From Methanothrix sp. (GTDB taxonomy: Archaea > Halobacteriota > Methanosarcinia > Methanotrichales > Methanotrichaceae), in contig JAQVZT010000127.1 of the NCBI GenBank assembly GCA_028708055.1, positions 1 through 7,397 of the forward strand: a stretch of DNA of 7,397 bases. The letters run 5' to 3'. The notes beneath the pieces were generated by a model. That model worked only from the letters and a program-made list of their open reading frames with translations. It did not search any database and was not told the DNA's origin. Of this stretch, positions 1-6,049 are shown piece by piece. Both the position numbers and the translations under genes were made by a program. The stretch's first letter is position 1. Every line of letters starts with the position of its first letter.

Positions 1-103
1 TGCGCATCCACTTATGCGACTCGCGCTGCAGATCTTCCTGCTCTATGGCCTGGCGACCTGCCCTGCCAACCAGGTTCTCTCTGTTTTTCCTTGGGCGTCC
101 CAT
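1..103 (-). CDS. N-terminal part of an unrecognised basic protein (runs off the window)
   Basis: Only the first 34 codons are in the window. They read MGRPRKNRENLVGRAGRQ and continue to ESHKWMR at the edge, with no stop. The start is ATG at 103. An in-frame ATG at 109 is possible, but GGAAGGG at 116-110 lies at good SD distance only for the ATG at 103. A TATA-like element at 175-168 and a tandem 11-bp repeat lie upstream, which supports a real promoter. The N-terminus is strongly basic, and GRPRK resembles an AT-hook core or the start of some DNA-binding and phage proteins, but this is too short to assign a family. An overlapping plus-strand ORF (14-226) has no SD and no recognisable family, so it was not called. 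Function unknown. Confidence 0.55.
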   Translation of the reverse strand, partial: MGRPRKNRENLVGRAGRQAIEQEDLQRESHKWMR

Positions 104-140
104 GATCATCCCTTCCAAGATAAATACACCATGATCGCAT

Positions 141-162
141 GCTTCAATTATGCTTCAATTAT
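141..162. repeat. Perfect tandem 11-bp repeat, possible operator
   Basis: GCTTCAATTAT occurs twice head to tail (141-151 and 152-162). The pair sits between the TATA box (168-175) and the expected transcription start of the leftward gene, or overlaps that start. This is a typical position for an archaeal repressor site. The repeat is seen directly; the regulatory role is inferred. Confidence 0.5.
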
Positions 163-167
163 GTTCT

Positions 168-175
168 CTTTATAT
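168..175 (-). promoter_or_regulatory. TATA box for the leftward MGRPRK gene
   Basis: On the minus strand this reads ATATAAAG, close to the archaeal TATA consensus. Transcription would be expected to start about 25 nt downstream, near 146, giving a leader of about 40 nt before the ATG at 103 with GGAAGGG just before that start. Assigned by pattern and spacing only. Confidence 0.45.
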
Positions 176-243
176 CCAAATTTAAGTTACAATTTAATGA
201 TCGCTGATGAAATTATAATTTTTTAATTTAATTATGTTTAAAG

Positions 244-324
244 AGGATTCCTAATAGCCTCAAATTCAGTTCGCGTATTTCCTATTTAAATAGCGGCTGC
301 ATTTGGCTAGTTTTTAGGAATCCT
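244..324. repeat. Imperfect inverted repeat forming a long stem
   Basis: AGGATTCCTAA at 244-254 is exactly inverted as TTAGGAATCCT at 314-324. Inside these arms, TAGCC (255-259) pairs with GGCTA (305-309) across a 4-nt bulge, and AAAT (262-265) with ATTT (301-304). The palindrome CTATTTAAATAG lies near the centre. This could be a structured RNA, a small MITE-like element or paired protein-binding sites. No target-site duplication was found. Confidence 0.5.
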
Positions 325-385
325 TCTGTATTTTGTGGGATTCAATTCCCGGAGAATGTCATGAACATAGCTGTTATCTTCACTT

Positions 386-414
386 AGGCTATCTTGGCTG
401 AAGCCAGGTAGCCT
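386..414 (+). other. Strong hairpin upstream of the polymerase gene
   Basis: AGGCTA (386-391) pairs with TAGCCT (409-414), and CTTGGC (393-398) with GCCAGG (403-408), closing a TGAA tetraloop with one bulged T at 392. That is 12 base pairs including one G-U. A run of five T (446-450) comes 31 bases later, too far for a simple terminator. It may be part of a leader or small RNA; no known RNA family is recognised. Confidence 0.45.
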
Positions 415-571
415 CAATCATTAGACCCGCAGGAATATTGTAGACTTTTTGCATACTTCAAATTCTCTCAGTCTAACCTTAACCCAATCACTTTCGCTCT
501 GCTTGCCTCGGGCTTATCTTTCGGCTCGCATCCAGATTGATGGGGAGTATCTTACCATCAATCGTATCTGG

Positions 572-576
572 GGAGG
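572..576 (+). promoter_or_regulatory. Shine-Dalgarno site fixing the GTG start of the PolB2 gene
   Basis: GGAGG, within GGGGAGG at 570-576, ends 5 nt before GTG at 582. The alternative upstream starts (TTG 537, ATG 540) have no SD. The decayed paralog at 2987 has ATG at exactly the equivalent codon, which supports the same start. Confidence 0.75.
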
Positions 577-581
577 ATACC

Positions 582-2528
582 GTGTGGATCTTCGATTCGT
601 ATAGCAAGGGCAGCGTAGAATTGTGGGGCAGAAAGCAAGGCCTGACAAAGGTCAGCGCAGCTTATCCGCCTTCTTTTTACATGCACCTGGACGATCCTGC
701 TTCGCATTTGGACCTGATAGACGGACTGGAGAGCCGGTACAAGGTCGAGGAGTGCAGCTTCAGAACGATATACGGCCTAATCCAGGGCTATAGAATCTTT
801 GCCAGCCGCAATATAGCCGAGAATATCGAGAAGCAGACCCGCTACGAAGCGCAGCTTTACAATGTGGATGTCAGGCAGGATCAGCGGTACATGGCAGAGC
901 ATGATATCTTCCCATGTGGTGAACGGGACGAGTCCCGCTTCATGCCGGATTTCGAGGTTCCCCTGACAAGCCTGGAGATCCAGGTGGCAGGAGACCCTTC
1001 GATGCCAAATGAGATCTCATGCGTTCAGATCCTGGACGGCAGAAAGCGGCGTTTGGAAGGCCCTGAGAGGACTGTAGTCTCTGATCTCCTGCACATCGTT
1101 AAGTCCCGCGATCCAGATCTAATCCTCTGCCCTCATGCAGACACCTGGATTCCGCTCATAGTCCGCAAGGCCAGGCGATACGGCCTGGAGCCGACGATAA
1201 GCCGGACGGGCTGGTTCAAAAATATGGCCTCCAAATCCTACTGGAGCTATGGGCAGGCTAAATACAAGGATGGTGCCCTCATTCCCGAAGGCCGGGTGCT
1301 GATTGACACGGCAAAGAGTTTCATCTTTTCTGAGAGCGGACTTAAAGGCGTTTTGATGGCTTCCCGGCTATCAGGGCTGCCGCCAAACTTGACTTCAAGG
1401 TTTACACCAGGCACGCTCATATCCAGCTACGAGGTCTTTGAGGCACTACGCAGGGGCATGGCCGTTCCCTTCAGAAAGCGGGATGCTGAGGCTGTAAGGA
1501 ACATCTCGGAGTTGAAAGCGTGCGATAAAGGCGGCATGATCTTTCAACCGGACCCTGGCCTGTATGAGAAGGTGCACCAGATTGATTTCACGTCGCTATA
1601 CCCCTCTATTATCGTGAAGTACAATCTGTCGCCGGAGACTATCGAGCACCCCGAGGTGAAGGGCTTTCTCAGCTCTGTGATCTCATCACTGCTCAGCCTT
1701 CGGATCGAGACCAAGCGTCTAAAGAAGGCCAATCCCAACTATGTCGGCATTGACTCTATACTCAAATGGATGCTGGTAACGTGCTTTGGATATACCGGCT
1801 ATCGTAACGCCAAGTTCGGCCAGATCCAGGTTCACGAGAGGATCACCGGGATCTCTCGGGAGCTGCTCATGCAGATCAAGGAGCTTGCTGAAGTCATGGA
1901 CTTCGAGGTATTGCATGGCATCGTAGATTGCTTGTGGGTAATTGGTGAGCCGATTGCAGCATTCAAGGAAGCAGTTGAAAGGGATACGGGTATTCTGACC
2001 GAGGTGGATTCCTATGATTGGATTGTGTTCCTGCCCATGGCCGATGGCTCTGGAGCTTATAATCGTTATTTTGGCCGGCTTAATACGGGCAAGATGAAGG
2101 TTCGGGGCGTGATGGCAAGGAAAGGGGATACGCCGGAGTATTTACGCAGGATGCAGCTGGAGTTATTCGATATATTGGCCAGGGCGAGAAGCCAAAATGA
2201 GCTTCGGGAGGCATATGATATTGCCCGAGAGGTCCGCGAGAAGTATATGCAAGGGCTTGAGGACGCGGATGTCAGGGAGCTTGCTATCCATCGCCGGTTG
2301 AGCAGAGTTGACTATTCCCGGAGATGTGCGGAGGCATCGGCTGTGAAGGCATATCAAGAGCGTGGATTCTCATTGGCTCCTGGGATGGAGATCGGCTATG
2401 TGGTCAGAAATGCTTCGAAGTGGGAAGTTGATGCTGAGAGAGATGCCTCGAAGTTCGATGCTGCGTACTATCTGAAGCTTCTAAACAAGGCTTGGGATGA
2501 GGTATCCTTCGCCCTCAATAATGCATAA
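582..2528 (+). CDS. polB2: Family B DNA polymerase homolog, PolB2 type, with altered catalytic motifs
   Basis: The product is 648 aa from GTG 582. Family B order is visible: an N-terminal domain, a degenerate 3'-5' exonuclease domain (about 125-275) and palm/fingers (about 330-500). Motif A is intact, DFTSLYPSI at 335-343. Motif B is KWMLVTCFGYTGY from K395, where the usual KxxxNSxYG has lost N and Y. Motif C, normally YGDTDS, is HGIVDC at 445-450, so the first Asp is gone and D449 remains. Exo I (DIE) reads EIQ near 132-134, and the exo II Asp is missing, so proofreading is unlikely. These changes are the hallmark of archaeal PolB2, long regarded as inactivated, although Sulfolobus Dpo2 has been reported active and linked to damage-tolerant, error-prone synthesis. 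It is shorter than replicative PolB (about 770-900 aa) and is probably accessory in DNA repair. An upstream ATG at 540 would add 14 residues but lacks an SD. Confidence 0.88.
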   Translation: MWIFDSYSKGSVELWGRKQGLTKVSAAYPPSFYMHLDDPASHLDLIDGLESRYKVEECSFRTIYGLIQGYRIFASRNIAENIEKQTRYEAQLYNVDVRQDQRYMAEHDIFPCGERDESRFMPDFEVPLTSLEIQVAGDPSMPNEISCVQILDGRKRRLEGPERTVVSDLLHIVKSRDPDLILCPHADTWIPLIVRKARRYGLEPTISRTGWFKNMASKSYWSYGQAKYKDGALIPEGRVLIDTAKSFIFSESGLKGVLMASRLSGLPPNLTSRFTPGTLISSYEVFEALRRGMAVPFRKRDAEAVRNISELKACDKGGMIFQPDPGLYEKVHQIDFTSLYPSIIVKYNLSPETIEHPEVKGFLSSVISSLLSLRIETKRLKKANPNYVGIDSILKWMLVTCFGYTGYRNAKFGQIQVHERITGISRELLMQIKELAEVMDFEVLHGIVDCLWVIGEPIAAFKEAVERDTGILTEVDSYDWIVFLPMADGSGAYNRYFGRLNTGKMKVRGVMARKGDTPEYLRRMQLELFDILARARSQNELREAYDIAREVREKYMQGLEDADVRELAIHRRLSRVDYSRRCAEASAVKAYQERGFSLAPGMEIGYVVRNASKWEVDAERDASKFDAAYYLKLLNKAWDEVSFALNNA

Positions 2529-2691
2529 TGCAAATTGCTGAGTAACAACGCTTGGAAGTCCAGGGCCGGTCAGGCAGGAAACGGAATCGCGCTGCCTGCG
2601 GACGGCTTAAGACGCCGACATACATGGCAGTCTCCTATCAGCCGCTTGCGTCATGCAAAACCCGCGACTTACAATGAGCATGTACCTTTGA
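2529..2691. other. Non-coding stretch between PolB2 and its decayed paralog
   Basis: No supported gene. On the minus strand a short TATGTCGGC match (near 2602-2594) resembles the PolB2 segment NYVGI and would fall where the decayed paralog should continue, but it is too short to count. Short frames here have no SD or recognisable sequence. Confidence 0.4.
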
Positions 2692-2987
2692 TTTTTTCCG
2701 CCTCTTGGCCTCAATGCGCAAGTTGGGCTGCGAGGATATGACGGTGCTCAAAAAGCCTTCCGGTCGGCAAATATCCTGTGGCCAGACAAGGTGCCGAAGA
2801 TGGTTTTGAAGCTGCACTCCTCTGTACGAAAGCGGCTCTCCAGAGCTTCGATCATCTCCCCGTGAGCGTGGGGGTCCGGCAGATGCATGTAAAATGACTG
2901 AGGATAGACGGTGCTCTCTCTGGTAACGCCCTTCACCCGGCCCCACAGCTCTGCACAGACCTTGCAGTAGGTGTCGAAGATCCACAT
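2692..2987 (-). pseudogene. Remnant of a second, diverged PolB2 gene, internally deleted and frameshifted
   Basis: Reading leftward from ATG 2987, 76 codons (MWIFDTYCKVCAELWGR to GHRIFADR) align without gaps to the start of the PolB2 protein encoded at 582-2528; I count 44 identities in 76. At 2760 the homology jumps. In another frame, 23 codons (EGFLSTVISS to AKRRKK, 2760-2692) match the PolB2 segment just after motif A, 16 identities in the 22 codons from G. About 850 nt found in the intact gene are missing and the first frame stops at 2750-2748. No SD precedes the ATG. Both pieces are protein-like and diverged, so this was once a separate polymerase paralog and not a fresh copy of its neighbour. 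No exonuclease, motif A or motif C region remains, so it cannot be catalytic. Confidence 0.85.
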
Positions 2988-3201
2988 ACGACGACTTTTC
3001 TAAAGTCTCTCCAAGCTATCTTTGCTATCAGAAAAGATAAGGACAAGGCGAGAGCGGAGCGAATGTGATTTATCAGCCTAAAATTTTGCACAGGGACTGT
3101 GGCGGTATGAATCTCATGATAGCCTGAATCATAGGGATGTACGCATGTATCTAAAGTCTGATGGAGCGCAAGAAACAAATGAATGAAGCTGAAATGTATT
3201 G
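2988..3201. other. Gene-free stretch upstream of the S-layer/TPR gene
   Basis: No supported coding region. TCTAAAGTCT occurs twice in the same orientation (2999-3008 and 3150-3159). No clear archaeal TATA box could be assigned to the downstream gene, and no strong SD precedes the ATG at 3202. Confidence 0.4.
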
Positions 3202-3256
3202 ATGAGGGAAGATCACGAGCAAATATTATATTCTAGCTTTAGCACTGACGTTTTTT
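3202..3256 (+). other. Signal-peptide coding segment separated from its ATG by one extra base
   Basis: In the frame of the following gene, 3209-3256 reads KITSKYYILALALTFF and runs on into LLVVVSEGAS, a classic Sec signal peptide. In that frame no ATG, GTG or TTG lies between the stop TGA at 3203-3205 and TTG 3257. Removing one G from the GGG run at 3206-3208 joins ATG AGG (3202-3207) to it, giving MRKITSKYYILALALTFF. This points to a one-base insertion, either a natural frameshift or a sequence error. Confidence 0.65.
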
Positions 3257-5569
3257 TTGTTGGTTGTCGTATCTGAGGGAGCATCTAATTCTAATGCAAA
3301 CAAATCAATTGTGCATGAAACCTATATCTTCACAAAAGATATGGGTAATACCGATCTCACAGAAGTAATCAAGGTTCATTTTAAAAACGCCTTTCGTGCA
3401 TCGGATCAGAATTTGGCCACGGTAGATCAAATTTGGCAGGCATCAGACTCGGAACCGTCTCATGAGGTCTTCAATAATTCCAGTGAGGTGACAATCACCA
3501 GCGGCAAACCCCTTAAGCTGGGAGAAGGATACGAGTTGGCCATAAAATCTATCGACATCGATGGAAAAAGAATGTACTTAGAATTATCCAAAAACGGAAA
3601 TGTTATCGATTCTGCGATGATCATACCGCCTCAAGACGTGAGTGATACGTATATTTACTCTAAATATCAAGATTCCGTTGGGCCTGTTGAGGTGATCAAG
3701 GTTCATTTTAAAAATTCATTTCGCGGAACGGATCAGGATTTGGCCGCAGTAGATCAGATTTGGCAGGTCTCGGATAGAAATTATTCTCAGATGATCATCA
3801 ACAGTTCTCTTAATAGGAGTATTACTAGCGGTACACCTCTGAAGCTCGCAGATGGATATGAGTTGGCCATCAAGTCGACCGACATCGATGGAAATAAAGT
3901 ATATGTGGAATTATCAAAGAACGAAACGGTAATTGATTTAGCACAGATCATGCCAACTAATGCCGAAGCTGATACTTACACATATACAAACTATTTGAAT
4001 AATACAGACGGCGTCGAAACTATCAAGGTTCATTTTAAAAATGCATTCCGTGGAGTGGATCAGAATTTAGCCACCTTAGATAGAGTTTGGCAATTATCTG
4101 ATACCAATTCCTCTAATGTGATTATCAACGATTCCCATGAAGCGACAATCACAATTGGCACATCTACAAAACTGGAAGAAGGATATGAGTTGGCCATTAA
4201 GTCTATCGACATCGATGGAAATAAGGTCTACGTAGAACTATCCAAGGATGGAGCAGTGGTCGATTCAGCTGTGATCATAACAGTCCCGAAAGTGGACGAC
4301 ATTTATACTTTCACGAAAGATATCGGACGGGCTAATGATACCGAAGTAATCAAGGTTCATTTTAAAAATGCATTTCGCGGATCGGATCAGAACTTAGTCA
4401 CCTTAGATAGAGTTTGGCAATTGTCTGATACCAATTCCTCTAATGTGATTATCAACGATTCTCATGAGGCGACGATCACAAGTGGCACATCTATAAAGCT
4501 GGAAGAGGGATATGAGTTGGCCATTAAGTCTATCGACATCGATGGAAATAAGGTTTATGTAGAACTATCCAAGGATGGCGCAGTGGTCGACTTCGCTGTG
4601 ATCATAACAATCCCTAAAGTGGACGACATTTATACTTTCACGAAAGATATCGGACGGGCTAAAGATACAGAAGTAATCAAGGTTCATTTCAAAAATGCAT
4701 TTCGCGGATCGGATCAGAATTTGGCCACTGTAGATCAAATTTGGCAGGTATCTGATTCAAATCCGTCTCTTGTGATCTTTAACAAATCTCGCTCGGTGAC
4801 AATCACCAGCGGTACACCCCTTAAGCTGGGTGAAGGATATGAGTTGGCAATTAAATCTATCGGGATCTATGAAAATAAAGTATATGTAGAGCTATCCAAG
4901 AACGGAAACGTCATTGATTCAGCGGTGATAATACCAGTTTCCTGGTATCACGATAAAATATCGGATCTCATTGCCCAAGGCAGGTATGATGAAGCCGTCA
5001 GGGCGTATAGGGCATCAATGTTAAAAAATAAGGGCGTTGCTTTCTATGATCAGGGCGAGTATGACGAGGCCATCAAAGCGTTCGACATGGCTATTGAGAT
5101 TGATCCACAATTCACAGACGCCTGGAACGACAAAGGCAATGCTCTTTATTATCTAGGCAAATACGATGAGGCCGTCAAAGCATACGATATGGCTATTGAG
5201 ATCTATCCACAAAATGCTGATGTCTGGAGCAACAAGGCTATTGTTCTCGATCATCTAAGCAGGTATGATGATGCCATTAGAAGCTACAATAAAGCAAGTG
5301 AGATAGACGAAACTCAAAACAGTTCTGTGGTTCGCAAGGGCAAGGATCACTATGACAATGGGGAGTATGCTACAGCCATCAAGTATTACGATGCTGCCAT
5401 CAAGCGAGATCCTAAAGACGAATACGCATGGTACAACAAAGGCATGGCACTAAGGATGCTTCATCGCAATTCTGAAGCGGATGCAGCATTTACAGAAGCA
5501 AGAGAACTTGGATACAGCGGCTCTATGACGTTACTAGAAATGTCTGGACTTTATGAGTCCAATGCATAA
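3257..5569 (+). CDS. Secreted surface protein with five S-layer-type domains and C-terminal TPR repeats
   Basis: The open frame gives 770 aa from TTG 3257, but the true N-terminus probably includes the signal peptide just upstream, now out of frame. Residues 21-565 are five domains of exactly 109 aa (starting 21, 130, 239, 348, 457). Each carries (D/E)xYxxxK, the core IKVHFKNAFRGxDQNL, a WQxSD strand, GYELAIKSIDIDGNKVY and VELSKxG-VVDSAVI. This matches the S-layer family known from Methanosarcina (PF07752 type). Each repeat has an N-x-S sequon at the same offset. From about 566 come a partial and then about five 34-aa TPR units (591, 625, 659, 693, 727) with the usual W/Y-NKG-A--LG-YDEAI pattern, a protein-binding scaffold. 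It is probably an exported envelope or extracellular protein. No C-terminal membrane anchor is seen, so it may attach through other S-layer subunits. The gene is visibly more AT-rich than the flanking polymerase and DUF72 genes. Confidence 0.85.
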   Translation: MLVVVSEGASNSNANKSIVHETYIFTKDMGNTDLTEVIKVHFKNAFRASDQNLATVDQIWQASDSEPSHEVFNNSSEVTITSGKPLKLGEGYELAIKSIDIDGKRMYLELSKNGNVIDSAMIIPPQDVSDTYIYSKYQDSVGPVEVIKVHFKNSFRGTDQDLAAVDQIWQVSDRNYSQMIINSSLNRSITSGTPLKLADGYELAIKSTDIDGNKVYVELSKNETVIDLAQIMPTNAEADTYTYTNYLNNTDGVETIKVHFKNAFRGVDQNLATLDRVWQLSDTNSSNVIINDSHEATITIGTSTKLEEGYELAIKSIDIDGNKVYVELSKDGAVVDSAVIITVPKVDDIYTFTKDIGRANDTEVIKVHFKNAFRGSDQNLVTLDRVWQLSDTNSSNVIINDSHEATITSGTSIKLEEGYELAIKSIDIDGNKVYVELSKDGAVVDFAVIITIPKVDDIYTFTKDIGRAKDTEVIKVHFKNAFRGSDQNLATVDQIWQVSDSNPSLVIFNKSRSVTITSGTPLKLGEGYELAIKSIGIYENKVYVELSKNGNVIDSAVIIPVSWYHDKISDLIAQGRYDEAVRAYRASMLKNKGVAFYDQGEYDEAIKAFDMAIEIDPQFTDAWNDKGNALYYLGKYDEAVKAYDMAIEIYPQNADVWSNKAIVLDHLSRYDDAIRSYNKASEIDETQNSSVVRKGKDHYDNGEYATAIKYYDAAIKRDPKDEYAWYNKGMALRMLHRNSEADAAFTEARELGYSGSMTLLEMSGLYESNA
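3317..4951 (+). repeat. Five in-frame tandem repeats of 327 bp inside the S-layer/TPR gene
   Basis: Units start at 3317, 3644, 3971, 4298 and 4625 with no length change. The core ATCAAGGTTCATTT is present in all five. The last 92 residues of units 3 and 4 differ at only six positions, and the tail of unit 3 plus head of unit 4 closely repeats the tail of unit 4 plus head of unit 5. This points to a recent 327-bp duplication, while units 1 and 5 share other variants (NLATVDQIWQ, SKNGNVIDSA). Confidence 0.9.
5027..5506 (+). repeat. TPR-coding repeats (34-codon units)
   Basis: Five 102-bp units begin at 5027, 5129, 5231, 5333 and 5435, the last one degenerate. Residues at TPR consensus sites are seen: G at 8, Y/F at 11, A at 20 and P at 32 in most units (EIDPQ, EIYPQ, KRDPK). 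Unit 3 lacks the Pro (EIDETQ). A partial unit (AQGRYDEAVRAYRA) precedes them from about 4958. Confidence 0.85.
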
Positions 5570-5753
5570 GGTAGGAATTCCAACACGAATGTCCTCCTAA
5601 ATTTAAGTCATCTGCCACTGATGCCCGTTGATATCGAGACAGATGGCTTTATGGATTTCGCTCATGAAGCTCCTAATGGCCGTGCATTATGATTGTATAA
5701 ATCGAGACGTATTACTTTTGTCATTGATAAGTGCATCCGCATCTTTTCTGCAA
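5570..5753. other. Spacer between convergent genes
   Basis: No gene could be supported. A 23-codon plus-strand frame (5621-5692, MPVDIETDGFMDFAHEAPNG) is protein-like but has no SD. A TATA-like TGTATAAAT (5694-5702) has no gene behind it. No clear hairpin plus T-run terminator is seen for either convergent gene. Confidence 0.4.
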
Positions 5754-6005
5754 CTATGCAGTCTTGTCCTTTTGGAGCTTATCCTCCTCAGCCCTCCTCT
5801 TCATCATCTCCACCAGCACCGAGAATACCGCTGCCTCCAGTGGATCATCCAGTGCATAGAAAGCCTCGCTGGAGTGCTTTTTGGCCATCTGCGCCACCAT
5901 CTGTCCGTAGATCTGGTCATCCTTTCTAAGAGCCCGGCTGGCCTTCAGCCACCGGGAAGATACCTCCTTTACCCCCATCCTCACGCTCTCAAAACTTCGC
6001 CCCAT
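5754..6005 (-). CDS. Short conserved-type archaeal protein of unknown function
   Basis: The product is 83 aa, starting ATG 6005 and ending TAG at 5756-5754. A GGTGA site (6016-6012) lies 6 nt before the ATG, the best archaeal SD in the window, with a CGAAAATAT promoter-like element at 6049-6041. The protein is charged and mostly helical: basic N-terminal half (RWLKASRALRKDDQ), then AKKHSSEAFYALDDPLEAAV and a hydrophobic FSVLVEMMKRR helix, with a lysine/glutamate-rich tail. There is no signal peptide or membrane segment. Its sequence resembles short hypothetical proteins I associate with methanogenic archaea, but that is from memory and no function is known. It is convergent with the S-layer/TPR gene and divergent from the DUF72 gene. 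Plus-strand ORFs across the same bases look like shadows. Confidence 0.78.
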   Translation of the reverse strand: MGRSFESVRMGVKEVSSRWLKASRALRKDDQIYGQMVAQMAKKHSSEAFYALDDPLEAAVFSVLVEMMKRRAEEDKLQKDKTA

Positions 6006-6011
6006 AGCCGG

Positions 6012-6016
6012 TCACC
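6012..6016 (-). promoter_or_regulatory. SD site of the 83-aa protein
   Basis: Minus-strand GGTGA, complementary to the archaeal 16S rRNA tail, ends 6 nt before ATG 6005. It fixes this start and argues that the small gene is real. Confidence 0.7.
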
Positions 6017-6040
6017 AATTCCTCTGGCGTGGTTTCTCGC

Positions 6041-6049
6041 ATATTTTCG
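6041..6049 (-). promoter_or_regulatory. Possible BRE/TATA element for the 83-aa protein
   Basis: The minus strand reads CGAAAATAT, a purine-rich BRE-like stretch running into a TATA-like core. Transcription would start near 6020, leaving a leader of about 15 nt that just contains the GGTGA site. The spacing is right but the core is weak. Confidence 0.35.

Larger units (their letters stand above)
227..581. other. Gene-free, AT-rich spacer between divergent genes
   Basis: No convincing coding frame is seen on either strand. The left part (about 200-240) is almost pure A/T. The stretch contains an imperfect inverted repeat around a 12-bp palindrome (CTATTTAAATAG, 282-293), a separate hairpin at 386-414, and a short GGGA/TCCC hairpin near 338-351. 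No clear TATA box for the rightward polymerase gene could be fixed. Confidence 0.6.

Noticed and set aside
14..226. Plus-strand ORF with hydrophobic start (MRLALQIFLLYGL)
   Set aside because: No SD, no family, and its left part is antisense to a better supported minus-strand gene with SD and promoter; its right part is AT-rich spacer.
336..355. GGGATTCAATTCCC, resembling a tRNA T-arm
   Set aside because: The A before TTC does not pair as a T-stem requires, and no acceptor, D-arm or anticodon arm is found around it.
2535..2741. 68-aa plus-strand ORF after polB2
   Set aside because: No SD or family, and it runs into the decayed paralog on the opposite strand.
5621..5692. 23-codon ORF MPVDIETDGFMDFAHE, with DIETDG like a polymerase exo I motif
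   Set aside because: Too short, no SD, no flanking polymerase homology; the resemblance may be chance.
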